Origin: Chelativorans sp. J32
GTDB taxonomy: Bacteria > Pseudomonadota > Alphaproteobacteria > Rhizobiales > Rhizobiaceae
NCBI RefSeq assembly: GCF_000518985.1
Contig: NZ_JAEQ01000009.1
Location: 1 to 64,000, forward strand
DNA: 64,000 nt
Direction of reading: 5' to 3'
The translations under genes were made by a program, and so were the position numbers. The number at the start of each line of letters is the position of its first letter. The stretch's first letter is position 1. The notes beneath the pieces are model-generated. The model saw only the letters and a program-made list of their open reading frames with translations, had not been told where the DNA came from and did no database searches. Shown here one piece after another: positions 44,769 to 55,764 of this stretch.

Positions 44769-47700
44769 CCTAAGGCACTTAGACACTTGTTTTCGGGATC
44801 ATAGAACACGGTGCCGACAATGTTTGCGGCATGCATCCGGCCGGGCATGGGAATGTGAACCGTCTCCCCCTGGCGCGCTCGGCCACCTTCGATCACGGCC
44901 AGCGCAATGGAACGGCCAAGCGTGGCGCTCCAGTAAGAGGAGGTGACATGGCCGACCATCCTCATCGGCACCGACTGGTTCGGATCGAGCACGATCTGCG
45001 CCCCCTCCTCCAGTACGGTGTTCGGATCCGCCGTCAGGAGACCGACGAGCTGCTTGCGATTGCCCTTCAGCATGTCCGGCCGCGAGAGCGAACGCTTGCC
45101 GACGAAATCCGGCTTGTTCTTGCCGATGGCCCAGCCGAGACCGGCATCGTCGGGCGTGAGCGTGCCGTCCGTGTCCTGGCCGACGATGATATAGCCCTTC
45201 TCGGCCCGCAGCACGTGCATTGTCTCGGTGCCGTAGGGGGTGATGCCGTATTGCTGTCCTGCCTCGTAGATCTTTTCCCAGACGGCGCGGCCGTAACGCG
45301 CCGGCACATTGACCTCATAGCCGCGCTCGCCGGTGAAGCTCATGCGGAAAAGTCGCGTGGGCACCCCGCAGATGCGACCCTCGGCCACCGACATATGGGG
45401 GAAGGCCTCTTCGGAGAGATCGATGCCTTCGATGAGTGGCTCCAGCAGCTTGCGGGCATTCGGCCCGTTGAGCGCGATCACCGCCCATTGTTCGGTGGTG
45501 GAGGTGAGCCACACCTTCAAGTCGGGCCATTCGGTCTGCAGATAGTCCTCCATCATGGCGAGCACGCGTGCAGCGCCGCCGGTGGTGGTGGTGACGTGGA
45601 AGCGGTCGCTCGTCAGGCGGCCAATAACGCCATCATCGCGGATAAAGCCGTCCTCGCCGAGCAGCACGCCATAGCGGCAGCGCCCAGGCGCAAGCTTGCT
45701 CCAGGGATTGGTATACATGCGGTTGAGAAACTCTGCCGCATCCGGACCGACGATCTCGATCTTGCCCAAGGTCGAGGCGTCGAACATGCCGAGCGACTCA
45801 CGGACAGCATTGCATTCCCGCGCCACGGCGGCACGCATGTCTTCCCCGTTCCGCGGAAAATACCAGGCGCGCCGCCACAGTGACACCGGCTCGAACACCG
45901 CCCCATTCTCTTCCGCCCACGCATCGATGGGCGTCTTGCGCGTCACATCGAACAGTGCACCGCGATTATAGCCGGTGAAAGCGCCAAAGCTGGTCGGCGT
46001 GTACGGCGGACGGAACGTGGTGAGTCCCACCGAAGGTGCCGCCTTGCCGACGGCGTCCGATGCGATGGCAAGCCCGTTTATGTTGGAAGTCTTGCCCTGA
46101 TCGGTCGCCATGCCGGTTGTGGTATAGCGTTTGATATGCTCGATGGATTTGAAGCCCTCGCGCACCGCGAGCCTGATGTCCTTTGCCGTAACGTCGTTCT
46201 GGAAGTCGACGAATGCCTTGGCCCTGGACGTGTTACGGTCGGTCGGGAGCTCGCGATGGCTAACACCGGCAAGGGCGATCTCGCCCTCGACGGCATAGCT
46301 CCGCGCCTCGGTCTTGAAGCCGGCATCGGCGGCAGCCGCCGCACCGGCTTTGGCTCCTTCTTCAAGGGCTGCCGCAAGGCCGAAATTGCCATTCCCCGCA
46401 CCGGCACAGCGACACGCTTCAGTCTGTTCGCCAGGCAGGAACATCTGCCGCTCCTCGTTCCAGTCGAGCTTGCCCTTTGTGTGCGAGAACAGATGCAGGC
46501 TCGGCGTCCAGCCGCCGCTCATCAACAGCGCATCGCAGGCGATGACGCGGGCCCGCCCCACGACCCCGCTGCGGCTCACCGGGTTGGTGCGCACAGAGGA
46601 GACACGCAACCTTCCGCTCGTGCCGGTCACGGTCCAACCGGCCAATACCTCGATGCCTAAGGCGGCGGCCCGCTCCTTCAGATGACGGCCAATCTCGGGC
46701 CTGGTATCGACGATCGCCCCAACTTTCGCCCCGGCTTGAGCAAGGTCGAACGCCGCCAGCCACGCGCTGTCGTGCGAAGTGACCACGACCGGTCGGTGAC
46801 CGACCTTGACGCCATAGCGGTTGAGATAGCTGCGCGCAGCACCTGCCAGCATCACCCCCGGCCGATCATTTCCAGCGAAGACGAGCGGCTTCTCTATCGC
46901 GCCTTGGGCAAGCACAACTTGCCTGGCGCGCACCTTCCACATCCGCTCCCGCGGCGCGCCTTCCGGCGGGTTGGCGAGATGATCGGTCAGCCGCTGGCAA
47001 AGGCCGAGCAAGTTTTGATGGTAATAGCCGATCGCGGTTGTGCGCAGCAGCACCGTCACGTTGCCCAATGCTGCCAGTTCGTTCGTCGCCGCCTCCAGCC
47101 ATTCCCAACCGGGGCGGCCATCGATCGAAGCGTCCGTTTCCGACAGCAGCGAGCCACCGAGTTCCGCCTGCTCGTCGCAGAGAATGACTTTCGCGCCGCT
47201 GCGGCCTGCTTCCAGAGCTGCCGCAAGACCGGCCGGGCCAGCCCCCACCACGAGCACGTCGAAATGGGCGAACCTGCTCGCATAAGTGTCGGGATCGGGC
47301 GCGCTCGGCGAAACACCCAGGCCCGCAGCGCTCCGGATAAAGGGTTCGTAGACCTTGTTCCAGAAGGACTTCGGCCACATGAAGGTCTTGTAGTAGAAGC
47401 CGGCCGAAAACAGCATATAGAGCGCGTCGTTGACCGCCCCTATATCCCACTTCAGGGACGGCCAGTGGTTCTGGCTGCTGGCCGCCAGTCCGTCGAATAT
47501 CTCCAGCACGGTGGCTCTTGTGTTGGGCTCGAAACGGCCCGCCCCGCGATGGGTGCCGACGAGCGCGTTCGGCTCTTCCGAGCCTGCCGAGAGGATGCCG
47601 CGGGGGCGATGATACTTGAACGAACGGCCGACCAGATGAACGCCATTGGCAAGCAGCGCCGATGCCAGCGTGTCGCCCTGAAAGCCGCTATAGCTCGCGC

Positions 47701-47770
47701 CGTTGAAGGTGAAGCTCACCGGTTTCGAACGGTCGATACGTCCTCTGCCCGAAATGCGATAGCTGGTCAT
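44765..47770 (-). CDS. soxA: Sarcosine oxidase, alpha subunit
   Basis: A 1001-residue subunit of full family length. The N-terminal ferredoxin-like segment (FTFNGASYSGFQGDTLASAL) is followed by a dinucleotide-binding fold VLVVGAGPAGLAAALEAG near residue 174 and, in the last 400 residues, an aminomethyltransferase-like tetrahydrofolate domain (LGKIEIVGPDAAEFLNRMYT, GYIIVGQDTDGTLTPDDAGL). It overlaps the delta-subunit stop by 4 bases. Folate-pathway partners often found nearby (glyA, folD, purU) are not in this window. Confidence 0.95.
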   Translation of the reverse strand: MTSYRISGRGRIDRSKPVSFTFNGASYSGFQGDTLASALLANGVHLVGRSFKYHRPRGILSAGSEEPNALVGTHRGAGRFEPNTRATVLEIFDGLAASSQNHWPSLKWDIGAVNDALYMLFSAGFYYKTFMWPKSFWNKVYEPFIRSAAGLGVSPSAPDPDTYASRFAHFDVLVVGAGPAGLAAALEAGRSGAKVILCDEQAELGGSLLSETDASIDGRPGWEWLEAATNELAALGNVTVLLRTTAIGYYHQNLLGLCQRLTDHLANPPEGAPRERMWKVRARQVVLAQGAIEKPLVFAGNDRPGVMLAGAARSYLNRYGVKVGHRPVVVTSHDSAWLAAFDLAQAGAKVGAIVDTRPEIGRHLKERAAALGIEVLAGWTVTGTSGRLRVSSVRTNPVSRSGVVGRARVIACDALLMSGGWTPSLHLFSHTKGKLDWNEERQMFLPGEQTEACRCAGAGNGNFGLAAALEEGAKAGAAAAADAGFKTEARSYAVEGEIALAGVSHRELPTDRNTSRAKAFVDFQNDVTAKDIRLAVREGFKSIEHIKRYTTTGMATDQGKTSNINGLAIASDAVGKAAPSVGLTTFRPPYTPTSFGAFTGYNRGALFDVTRKTPIDAWAEENGAVFEPVSLWRRAWYFPRNGEDMRAAVARECNAVRESLGMFDASTLGKIEIVGPDAAEFLNRMYTNPWSKLAPGRCRYGVLLGEDGFIRDDGVIGRLTSDRFHVTTTTGGAARVLAMMEDYLQTEWPDLKVWLTSTTEQWAVIALNGPNARKLLEPLIEGIDLSEEAFPHMSVAEGRICGVPTRLFRMSFTGERGYEVNVPARYGRAVWEKIYEAGQQYGITPYGTETMHVLRAEKGYIIVGQDTDGTLTPDDAGLGWAIGKNKPDFVGKRSLSRPDMLKGNRKQLVGLLTADPNTVLEEGAQIVLDPNQSVPMRMVGHVTSSYWSATLGRSIALAVIEGGRARQGETVHIPMPGRMHAANIVGTVFYDPENKCLSALG

Positions 47771-48069
47771 GACCGTGCATTCTCCAGCTCGCTCAGGCTC
47801 GGGCGCGGGAGCCCGGCCTTATAGGTCATCACGAACTTGTCGGTGACGGTGTCTCGCACGGCGTTGAAAAAGCGGGCGCAGCCATGCTGGTGGCGCCAGC
47901 GCTCAAAATGGATGCCGCGCGGATTCGAGCGAATGAAGAGGTAGTCACGCCATTGCTCGTCCGTCAGCTTCGATGGCTCGGCCGGGCGCGCGATATGGGC
48001 TTCGCCCGCATAGGTGAATTCCAGTTCGGGACGTTCGGCCTCGCAATAGGGGCAGCGGATCAGCAGCAT
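47767..48069 (-). CDS. soxD: Sarcosine oxidase, delta subunit
   Basis: A 100-residue zinc-binding subunit. The ligands are visible as CPYC at residues 6-9, with His and Cys further on (HQHGCARFFNAVRDT). GGAGGG 4 bases before the ATG fixes the start. Length and the motif YLFIRSNPRGIHFERWRHQ are typical of SoxD. It lies 12 bases after soxB and overlaps soxA. Confidence 0.95.
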   Translation of the reverse strand: MLLIRCPYCEAERPELEFTYAGEAHIARPAEPSKLTDEQWRDYLFIRSNPRGIHFERWRHQHGCARFFNAVRDTVTDKFVMTYKAGLPRPSLSELENARS

Positions 48070-48081
48070 TTGTCCCTCCTC

Positions 48082-49335
48082 TCAATGCGCGACGGCTGCG
48101 GCCGCAGCCTCATCGATGAGCCGGCCCGTGGTGAAGCGCTCCAGCGTGAACGGCGCGTTGACCGGGTGCGGCTCGTCGCGCGCGATCGTGTGGGCGAAGG
48201 TATGGGCCGAGCCGGGCGTGGCCTTGAAGCCGCCCGTGCCCCAGCCGCAATTCACGTAGAGGCCGGGCACCGGCGTCTTGCCGATGATCGGTGACCGATC
48301 CGGCGTGACATCGACGATGCCGCCCCATTTGCGCAGCATGCGCATCCGCGTGAAGATGGGGAACACCTCGCAGATCGCCGCCACCGTGTGCTCGATCAGC
48401 GGTAGCCCGCCGCGCTGGCTGTAAGAGACATATTGGTCCGTGCCCGAGCCTATGACGAGCTCGCCCTTGTCGGACTGCGAGATATAGGCGTGCACCGTGT
48501 TCGACATGACGACGCAGGGGAAGACCGGCTTGACGGGTTCGGAGACCAGCGCCTGAAGCGGGAAGCTTTCCAGCGGCAGGCGCACGCCCGCTGTATCCAT
48601 GACGACGGAGGTGTTCCCCGCTGCCACGACGCCGACCTTCCTGGCCCGAATGAAGCCCTTCGCCGTCTCGACGCCCATGACCCTGCCGGAAGCGTCGCGG
48701 CGGATCGCGGTCACCGGGCAGTTCTGGACAATGTCGACGCCGCGGGCAGCGGCGCCGCGCGCGTAACCCCAGGCGACTGCGTCGTGGCGAGCGACCCCGC
48801 CGCGCCGCTGCAGCGCCGCTCCCATCACGGGATAGCGGGCATTGGGCGCGATGTTGAGCGGAGGGCAGAATTCCTTGGCCTGTTCGGGCGTCAGCCACTC
48901 ATTGTCGATGCCGTTCAGCCGGTTGGCATGAATATGGCGCTTGAAGCTCTGGACGTCGTGCACATTGTGGGCCAGCATCATGACCCCGCGCTGCGAGAAC
49001 ATGACATTGTAGTTGAGTTCCTGGCTGAGACCCTCCCATAGCTTCATGGAGTGCTCGTAGATGCCAGCCGATTCGTCGTAGAGATAGTTGGAGCGGATGA
49101 TGGTTGTGTTGCGACCTGTGTTCCCGCCGCCGAGCCACCCCTTCTCGATGACCGCCACATTGGTGATGCCATGCTCCCGGGCGAGATAATAGGCTGTACC
49201 CAGCCCATGTCCGCCGGCGCCGACAATAACGACATCATATTCGGCCTTCGGCTCGGCATCGGGCCATTGCGGCTGCCAGGCCCTGTTGCCGGTAACGGCG
49301 TTGCTAACGAGCGACAAAAAAGAGAATCGGGTCAT
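48082..49335 (-). CDS. soxB: Sarcosine oxidase, beta subunit
   Basis: A 417-residue flavoprotein, the normal SoxB length. The FAD-binding fold is [19 protein letters not shown] near residues 34-52, and the flavin-proximal [19 protein letters not shown] follows, including the His/Arg region for covalent FMN attachment in this family. The C-terminus has [20 protein letters not shown]. The ATG at 49335 is preferred over an upstream in-frame codon because it gives the family length, although its ribosome site is weak. It is the first gene of the operon and divergent from the AraC-type regulator. Confidence 0.94.
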   Translation of the reverse strand: MTRFSFLSLVSNAVTGNRAWQPQWPDAEPKAEYDVVIVGAGGHGLGTAYYLAREHGITNVAVIEKGWLGGGNTGRNTTIIRSNYLYDESAGIYEHSMKLWEGLSQELNYNVMFSQRGVMMLAHNVHDVQSFKRHIHANRLNGIDNEWLTPEQAKEFCPPLNIAPNARYPVMGAALQRRGGVARHDAVAWGYARGAAARGVDIVQNCPVTAIRRDASGRVMGVETAKGFIRARKVGVVAAGNTSVVMDTAGVRLPLESFPLQALVSEPVKPVFPCVVMSNTVHAYISQSDKGELVIGSGTDQYVSYSQRGGLPLIEHTVAAICEVFPIFTRMRMLRKWGGIVDVTPDRSPIIGKTPVPGLYVNCGWGTGGFKATPGSAHTFAHTIARDEPHPVNAPFTLERFTTGRLIDEAAAAAVAH

Positions 49336-49365
49336 GGCACAGGCCCTGGTCAGGATAATTCGACT

Positions 49366-49417
49366 ATTGCGCAATGAGCGGTCATTGTACAGAATGGACG
49401 CGTCAGCGTAATGTTAC
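49366..49417. promoter_or_regulatory. Candidate operator region between soxB and its regulator
   Basis: The 109-base divergent gap holds a perfect 10-bp palindrome ATTGCGCAAT (49366-49375) and an interrupted one, GTAA-TG-TTAC (49408-49417), followed by TTGCGACA. AraC-type regulators of sarcosine, betaine and carnitine genes bind upstream of their targets; which of these elements is the site is not decided by sequence alone. Confidence 0.4.
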
Positions 49418-49444
49418 ATTTGCGACATCAATGCAGGAGACCCT

Positions 49445-50446
49445 ATGGAGCACGGTAGCCAGATTGGCCTGTGGCGGCACGAGGAAACGCAGCCGCGGCT
49501 ATCCGTCGGCTTCATCCTTGCACGCCGCTTCACGCTGTGCGCCTTCGCGAATTTTGTCGACGTGCTGCGGTTGGCCGCCGACGAGGGTGACCGCAGCAGG
49601 CGGATCCTCTGCGATTGGACGGTGCTTTCCGATACGATGAACCCTGTCGCATCAAGCTGCGACGTGCTGGTGCAGCCGAATGAGCGCCTGGGGGACCCGA
49701 GGAAGTTCGACTATATCGTTGTTGTCGGCGGCCTGATCGACGAGATCCCCAATCTCAGCCCCGAATATACGCGCTATCTACAGCGGGCGGCGGCAGCAGG
49801 CGTTCCACTGGTGGGGGTGTGCACCGGAGCGTTCATCCTGCACCGCGCCGGCCTGATGGATGGCTATCGCTGTTGCGTGAGCTGGTTTCACCATGCCGAT
49901 TTCCTGGAACAGTTCGACGGCCTCAAGCCCGTGTCGGATCAGATCTTCATCGTCGATCGTGATCGTCTGACGTGCTCCGGCGGCGCGAGTTCAGCCCACC
50001 TTGCGGCCTATCTGGTCGAGAAGCATGTCGGCCGCGCTCAATCCCGAAAAAGCCTGCACATCATGATCATCGATGATGCGCTGCGGGCGGAGAAACCGCA
50101 GCCCGGCATTCCGCTCGACCTCAAGACCGACGATGCGGTGGTGAAAAGAGCGCTGCTCCTTATGCAGCAAAACATGGATGGGCCGTTGTCGATCTCGGAG
50201 GTCGCCCGCAGATTGGGCGCAACCCGGCGTGGACTGGAGCGCCGCTTCCAGAATGCCATCGGCATGGCGCCAACACTGGCCTACAGGATCATGCGGCTCG
50301 AATATGCAGAGTTCCTGCTGCGCCATACGGAACAGTCCGTGACCGAGATCGCCAATGCGACCGGCTTCTGCGATTCTTCGCATTTCATCCGCGCGTTCCG
50401 CGAGCGCAACCGGGTCACACCGGCTGCCTATCGCGCGGCAGCCTGA
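49445..50446 (+). CDS. GlxA-type AraC-family transcriptional regulator of the sox operon
   Basis: A 333-residue two-domain regulator. Residues 20-190 are a DJ-1/PfpI-like amidotransferase domain (VGFILARRFTLCAFANFVDV, VGVCTGAFILHRAGLMDG), and residues about 225-330 an AraC HTH pair (SISEVARRLGATRRGLERRF, SVTEIANATGFCDSSHFIRA). The same architecture is found in GbdR/SouR/CdhR-type activators that sense betaine derivatives, sarcosine or carnitine. It is divergent from soxBDAG, so activation of that operon by sarcosine or dimethylglycine is the natural inference. GGAG 5 bases before the ATG. Confidence 0.9.
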   Translation: MEHGSQIGLWRHEETQPRLSVGFILARRFTLCAFANFVDVLRLAADEGDRSRRILCDWTVLSDTMNPVASSCDVLVQPNERLGDPRKFDYIVVVGGLIDEIPNLSPEYTRYLQRAAAAGVPLVGVCTGAFILHRAGLMDGYRCCVSWFHHADFLEQFDGLKPVSDQIFIVDRDRLTCSGGASSAHLAAYLVEKHVGRAQSRKSLHIMIIDDALRAEKPQPGIPLDLKTDDAVVKRALLLMQQNMDGPLSISEVARRLGATRRGLERRFQNAIGMAPTLAYRIMRLEYAEFLLRHTEQSVTEIANATGFCDSSHFIRAFRERNRVTPAAYRAAA

Positions 50447-50472
50447 GGACGGCATCGGCCGGCTACCGACGA

Positions 50473-50937
50473 TCAGCGGATATTCCATCCATAATGGATG
50501 ATCGGCTCCCCACTGCGGGGATGCACATCTTCCTTGAGGGACATCAAACCCGCCTTCTCGTAAAAGCGGCGAGCCCTTGCGTTTGTCGCCCGCGTGAACA
50601 GTGTAAAACCATCTGGCATCGCCGTTATCGCGTGCGCCAGGAGCGCGCGACCCACGCCAGCCCCCAGTGATCGAGGCTCTACGAACAATTGGTCGAGCAC
50701 CGCTTCACGTGGCTTGATCGCCACAAACCCAAGGATATCGTCCGCGCAAGCCGCGACCGTGACATGCCAACCCGCAGCAAATTCCAGGTCGATCCGTTTT
50801 CGCAGCTCATCGAGGGTCGGCATGATGACCGGGCCGACCCCCGGCAAAGAGGCGCTGGTATGCCATACCCTCGCGATCGCATCATGGTCGGATGCTATGG
50901 ATGACCGGATTTCGTAAGGCTGCAGAGTTGAATTCAT
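50473..50937 (-). CDS. GNAT-family N-acetyltransferase
   Basis: A 154-residue acetyltransferase with the acetyl-CoA-binding segment LFVEPRSLGAGVGRALLAHA (motif A) near residues 91-110 and the motif-B end RARRFYEKAGL. Substrate unknown. The ATG at 50937 is favoured because the conserved N-terminal strand (PYEIRSSIASDHDAIARV) starts just after it; further upstream codons read into non-conserved sequence. It converges on the regulator gene and lies downstream of ctaD on the same strand. Confidence 0.85.
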   Translation of the reverse strand: MNSTLQPYEIRSSIASDHDAIARVWHTSASLPGVGPVIMPTLDELRKRIDLEFAAGWHVTVAACADDILGFVAIKPREAVLDQLFVEPRSLGAGVGRALLAHAITAMPDGFTLFTRATNARARRFYEKAGLMSLKEDVHPRSGEPIIHYGWNIR

Positions 50938-51029
50938 GATCCGTTCGTTAGCGAGGCGGCAGGAAAATGCAACCCAATAGCCCTGCTCGCTCATCGGCAG
51001 GCCGGCGCGATTGCGCGAGGCGATGTTGT

Positions 51030-52751
<1,722 letters not shown>

Positions 52752-52791
52752 CTAGCGAACATGAGCCGATGCGCTCTTGTTCCAGGTTCTA

Positions 52792-52803
52792 TGTCGCACG
52801 ACA
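52792..52803. promoter_or_regulatory. Short inverted repeat upstream of ctaD
   Basis: TGTCG-CA-CGACA, 5-bp arms around two bases, about 113 bases upstream of the ctaD start. A TATATC element (minus strand) lies about 20 bases further upstream. It could be an operator; there is no direct evidence for the binding protein. Confidence 0.3.
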
Positions 52804-52913
52804 CAGGCAAGGATGATATAACTCAGCCGGTGGAGGCAGATTATTCGAAAGAGGTAAGGGCGCGGCTCCGATAGAGGCCAGAAGCCAACGAAAGACATCA
52901 GCTTGAGGACCTA

Positions 52914-53384
52914 CTACTGCCCTTCCCGCCGCCTCTTCCATGTTTCGTAAAGGTCCGGTCGCGAAGGCAGGCGAACCGGAACATGGCTGATCTCCATCGA
53001 CTGCTCCGCAAAGGGCTTCGCAAGATCAGCGTAAATGGCTTCGGTGGAGAGGCCGAAAGGAGCCCCATCAGCGTTCGAGTATGCATAGACCACTTTGCCA
53101 ATTCCAGCGAGCCGCATGGCGGCCATGCACATCGGACAGGGATGGCCGCTCGCATATACACTGCACCCTTCCAAATTTGCCGATCCCAGTTTCTGGCTGG
53201 CGGAGCGAATAGCCATCAGTTCCGCATGCGCCGTGGGATCGTTCGTGCTCAGGATCTCGTTCACCCCGGTGGCGACGACCTCGCCGTCCTTCACGACCAC
53301 TGCGCCGAACGGGCGCCCTCCATTCTCGACATTGGCGTGGGCCAATTCGATGGCCATGCACAGGAACCGGCTCTCGTCCTTCAT
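52914..53384 (-). CDS. Nucleoside/guanine deaminase family protein
   Basis: A 156-residue cytidine-deaminase-fold protein. The zinc site is His-Ala-Glu in DPTAHAELMAIR (residues about 51-62) and PCPMC (82-86), with Glu as the proton shuttle. The length and the FGAVVVKDGEVVATGVNEI segment fit the guanine deaminase/TadA-like group. The C-terminal aromatic part (PDLYETWKRRREG) resembles guanine deaminases more than TadA. It stands alone; 229 bases upstream of ctaD on the same strand. Confidence 0.87.
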   Translation of the reverse strand: MKDESRFLCMAIELAHANVENGGRPFGAVVVKDGEVVATGVNEILSTNDPTAHAELMAIRSASQKLGSANLEGCSVYASGHPCPMCMAAMRLAGIGKVVYAYSNADGAPFGLSTEAIYADLAKPFAEQSMEISHVPVRLPSRPDLYETWKRRREGQ

Positions 53385-53491
53385 GATCCTACTCCTGCTC
53401 AGAGGGCGATGATATGAGAACGTATATAGGTGAAGGGAGCCACGAGGCTTCCACAGATCCTATCTTCTCCTAACGATCTATCTTCGCGTTT

Positions 53492-54367
53492 TCAGCTCAA
53501 TCCAAGCAGCTTCTTGGCGTTTTCCTTGAGAATGCGCGGGCGCACCTCGTCGCGGATCTCGATCTTGGCGAAATCCGAAAGCCAACGGTCGGGCGTGATC
53601 GCCGGCCAATCGGATCCGAACAGCATCTTGTCCTTCAAAAGCGTGTTCGCGTACTGCACCAGGATGGGCGGGAAATATTTCGGCGACCACCCCGACATGT
53701 CGATATAGACATTGGGTTTGTGCGTGGCGACCGAAAGCGCCTCCTCCTGCCAGGGAAAGGACGGGTGCGCCAGGATGATCGGCATATCGGGAAAGTCCAC
53801 CGCCACATCGTCGAGATAGATGGGATTGGAAAATTTAAGGCGCATACGCATACCGCCGCGCATGCCTGCGCCCACTCCCGTCTGGCCGGTGTGGAAGAGC
53901 GTGATGGCGCCCTCTTCCGCAATCGCCTCATATAGCGGATAGGCCATCCGATCGTTCGGGTAGAATCCCTGCATGGTCGGGTGAAACTTGAAACCTCTTA
54001 CGCCGAACTCGCGAACCAGGCGGCGCGCTTCACGCGCTCCGGCCCTGCCCTTCGCCGGGTCGATCGAGGCGAAGGGGATCATGATGTCGCTGTTCTCAGC
54101 GGCGATCCTCGCCACCTCTTCATTGTCGTAGCGACGGAAGCCGGTCTCCCTCTCCGCATCGACAGGGAAGATCACGCATCCGATCTTGCGCTCCCGGTAA
54201 TAGGCCGCGGTTTCCTGTACGGTCGGGAGGTGATTATGGGAGACCGGGTTCTTGAAATAGCGAGCCATGCCGGCCTGGAATTCGTCGTAACCATCATCGC
54301 GCGGCCCGCAGCATGGCTCTTCCGCATGCGTGTGTATGTCGATGGCGACAAGCTCGTCCGTATTCAC
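53492..54367 (-). CDS. Amidohydrolase-2 family metal-dependent hydrolase/decarboxylase
   Basis: A 291-residue TIM-barrel protein of the ACMSD-like family with the metal set intact: His-x-His in AIDIHTHAEE, a strand-5 His in TLFHTGQTG, His in IILAHPSFPW and Asp in LFGSDWPAI. Family members hydrolyse or decarboxylate aromatic or lactone substrates. It starts with a GTG at 54367 overlapping the MarR-type stop (GTGA), in the operon crotonase-MarR-amidohydrolase. Its place beside feruloyl-CoA synthase suggests action on an aromatic-acid intermediate. It serves as the reference for the metal-free relative at 15456-16358. Confidence 0.88.
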   Translation of the reverse strand: MNTDELVAIDIHTHAEEPCCGPRDDGYDEFQAGMARYFKNPVSHNHLPTVQETAAYYRERKIGCVIFPVDAERETGFRRYDNEEVARIAAENSDIMIPFASIDPAKGRAGAREARRLVREFGVRGFKFHPTMQGFYPNDRMAYPLYEAIAEEGAITLFHTGQTGVGAGMRGGMRMRLKFSNPIYLDDVAVDFPDMPIILAHPSFPWQEEALSVATHKPNVYIDMSGWSPKYFPPILVQYANTLLKDKMLFGSDWPAITPDRWLSDFAKIEIRDEVRPRILKENAKKLLGLS

Positions 54368-54831
54368 AGGCCACTCCCCTTGATGTTCACCAATTTGCGC
54401 AGAAGCACCATCAACTGCTCGCGCTCGCTGGCATTCAGCTCAGAACCCACCGTATTTTCAAAGGCGAAAAACCCTTCGGCTGCATCGGCGACCGCCGCCT
54501 CGCCCTCCGCTGTAAGCGTCAGTTCCACCCCCCGCCTGTCCTCGTCAGGGATGCGCCGCGCAACCCAGCCGCGTTCTTCCAAGGCTCGAATGAGCTTGGT
54601 CATGTGCGCCCTTTTGATCATCAGCCGCTGGCAAAGCAGGCTCTGACGTATACCGGGATTGCACTTGATGACCCAAAGCACGGAGAATTCCCCCGGCTTC
54701 AGGCGATCTTCCCCGGGTTGCATGAAATACTGCTGGAACACCTTCAGCTGGGCGATGCGCAGCAAAAAACCCAAAGCACTTTGTAGCTGGTCGAGTTCGA
54801 CCTGTTCCGCGCTGCGAACCCGCACATCCAT
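54364..54831 (-). CDS. MarR-family transcriptional regulator
   Basis: A 155-residue winged-helix protein. The HTH is PGIRQSLLCQRLMIKRAHMTKL (shown in part: LLCQRLMIKRAHMT), followed by the wing RRIPDEDRRGVELTLTAEG typical of MarR. MarR proteins in hydroxycinnamate clusters repress transcription and release DNA on binding the CoA thioester. It starts 13 bases after the crotonase stop and overlaps the amidohydrolase gene. It probably controls the divergent feruloyl-CoA synthase promoter and its own operon. Confidence 0.88.
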   Translation of the reverse strand: MDVRVRSAEQVELDQLQSALGFLLRIAQLKVFQQYFMQPGEDRLKPGEFSVLWVIKCNPGIRQSLLCQRLMIKRAHMTKLIRALEERGWVARRIPDEDRRGVELTLTAEGEAAVADAAEGFFAFENTVGSELNASEREQLMVLLRKLVNIKGSGL

Positions 54832-54844
54832 TGGAGCGTTCTTT

Positions 54845-55639
54845 CTATGGCTGCCCCGGCGCCTTGAGACGCGCAGCGCGCTTTTCCAGGAATGCGCGCA
54901 ACCGCTCTTCCGCCTCGGGGCTGGTGGCCGTGAAGGACGCGATGAACGACTCCACGAAAAGCCCATCCTCCTTGGCCATATCCTGTATCCTCGGCAGCGC
55001 GTTGATCACGGCATAGTTCGAGATTTCGGCGTTCCCAGCCGCAGCTTCAGCCAGTTCGTGGGCCTTCTTCCGCGCTTCGCCGGCCTCCACGACATATTGC
55101 ACCAGATTCCAGCGCTCCGCCTGCTCGGCGGAAACGACACGCCCCGTCAACATCATGTCGGTCATTCGCGCGACACCGGTAAGCCTCGCCACCCGCACCG
55201 ATCCGCCGCCGCCGACAAAAATGCCCCGCTGCCCTTCCGGCAGGGCAAAAAAGGCCGAACTCTCCGCAACACGGATATGGGTGGAGGCCGCAAGCTCCAG
55301 GCCGCCACCGACGACAGCCCCGTGCAGAGCCGATATCCAGGGGATCGTGCCGTGCTCGATGGAAGAAAAGACCGCATGCCAGCGGCGCGAACCACGCACC
55401 CCTTCTATCGGCGTCTTTTGTATATGCTCCGCGAGATCGAGCCCGGCGCAGAAATGGTCACCATGCCCGAAGATCACTGCGGCCTTGGCCTCGCGCTCGG
55501 CTCTGGCGACGACGTCGGCGATCGCTTCGATGAAGACATCGCTGATCGCGTTGCGCTTTTCGGGTCGATTGAGGCCTATATGAGCGACGTCTCCCTTGAT
55601 CTCATAGGTGACGAAACTGCCTGACATTGCGGCGGCCAT
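54845..55639 (-). CDS. Enoyl-CoA hydratase/crotonase with both catalytic glutamates
   Basis: A 264-residue crotonase. Oxyanion-hole segments are HFCAGLDLAEH and LHGAVVGGGLELAAS; the two hydratase glutamates are present, in GGGLELA and FALPEGQRG. This contrasts with the two crotonases near 25 kb. Next to feruloyl-CoA synthase it may hydrate a cinnamoyl-CoA-type substrate, either as a hydratase-lyase or in a beta-oxidation-like route; with the type II dehydrogenase in the divergent operon the second is attractive. Start at 55639 or 55627 cannot be separated by ribosome site. Confidence 0.87.
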   Translation of the reverse strand: MAAAMSGSFVTYEIKGDVAHIGLNRPEKRNAISDVFIEAIADVVARAEREAKAAVIFGHGDHFCAGLDLAEHIQKTPIEGVRGSRRWHAVFSSIEHGTIPWISALHGAVVGGGLELAASTHIRVAESSAFFALPEGQRGIFVGGGGSVRVARLTGVARMTDMMLTGRVVSAEQAERWNLVQYVVEAGEARKKAHELAEAAAGNAEISNYAVINALPRIQDMAKEDGLFVESFIASFTATSPEAEERLRAFLEKRAARLKAPGQP

Positions 55640-55676
55640 TCCTCAGGAACTCCCGGTTTCCATCTGCAATTAATGA

Positions 55677-55703
55677 TTTACGAAGATAATGTTTCCTTGT
55701 AAA
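55677..55703. promoter_or_regulatory. Candidate MarR operator in the divergent promoter
   Basis: A 27-bp imperfect palindrome: TTTACGAAGA (55677-55686) and TCCTTGTAAA (55694-55703) with a 7-base spacer; 8 of 10 positions pair. It lies 38 bases upstream of the crotonase operon start and 61 bases upstream of the feruloyl-CoA synthase start, where one bound dimer could block both promoters. An overlapping TGTTT-N6-AAACA repeat is at 55690-55705. Confidence 0.45.
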
Positions 55704-55764
55704 CAAATTTCGGCCGCGAATGGCGGCGCTTTAAGGTCGAGTGAGTGGCGCTTTGGGAGGAGTC

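Noticed and set aside
54845-55639. Calling this crotonase a vanillin-forming feruloyl-CoA hydratase-lyase
   Set aside because: The general hydratase glutamates are visible but I cannot confirm lyase-specific residues, and a type II dehydrogenase in the regulon fits a beta-oxidative route equally well.
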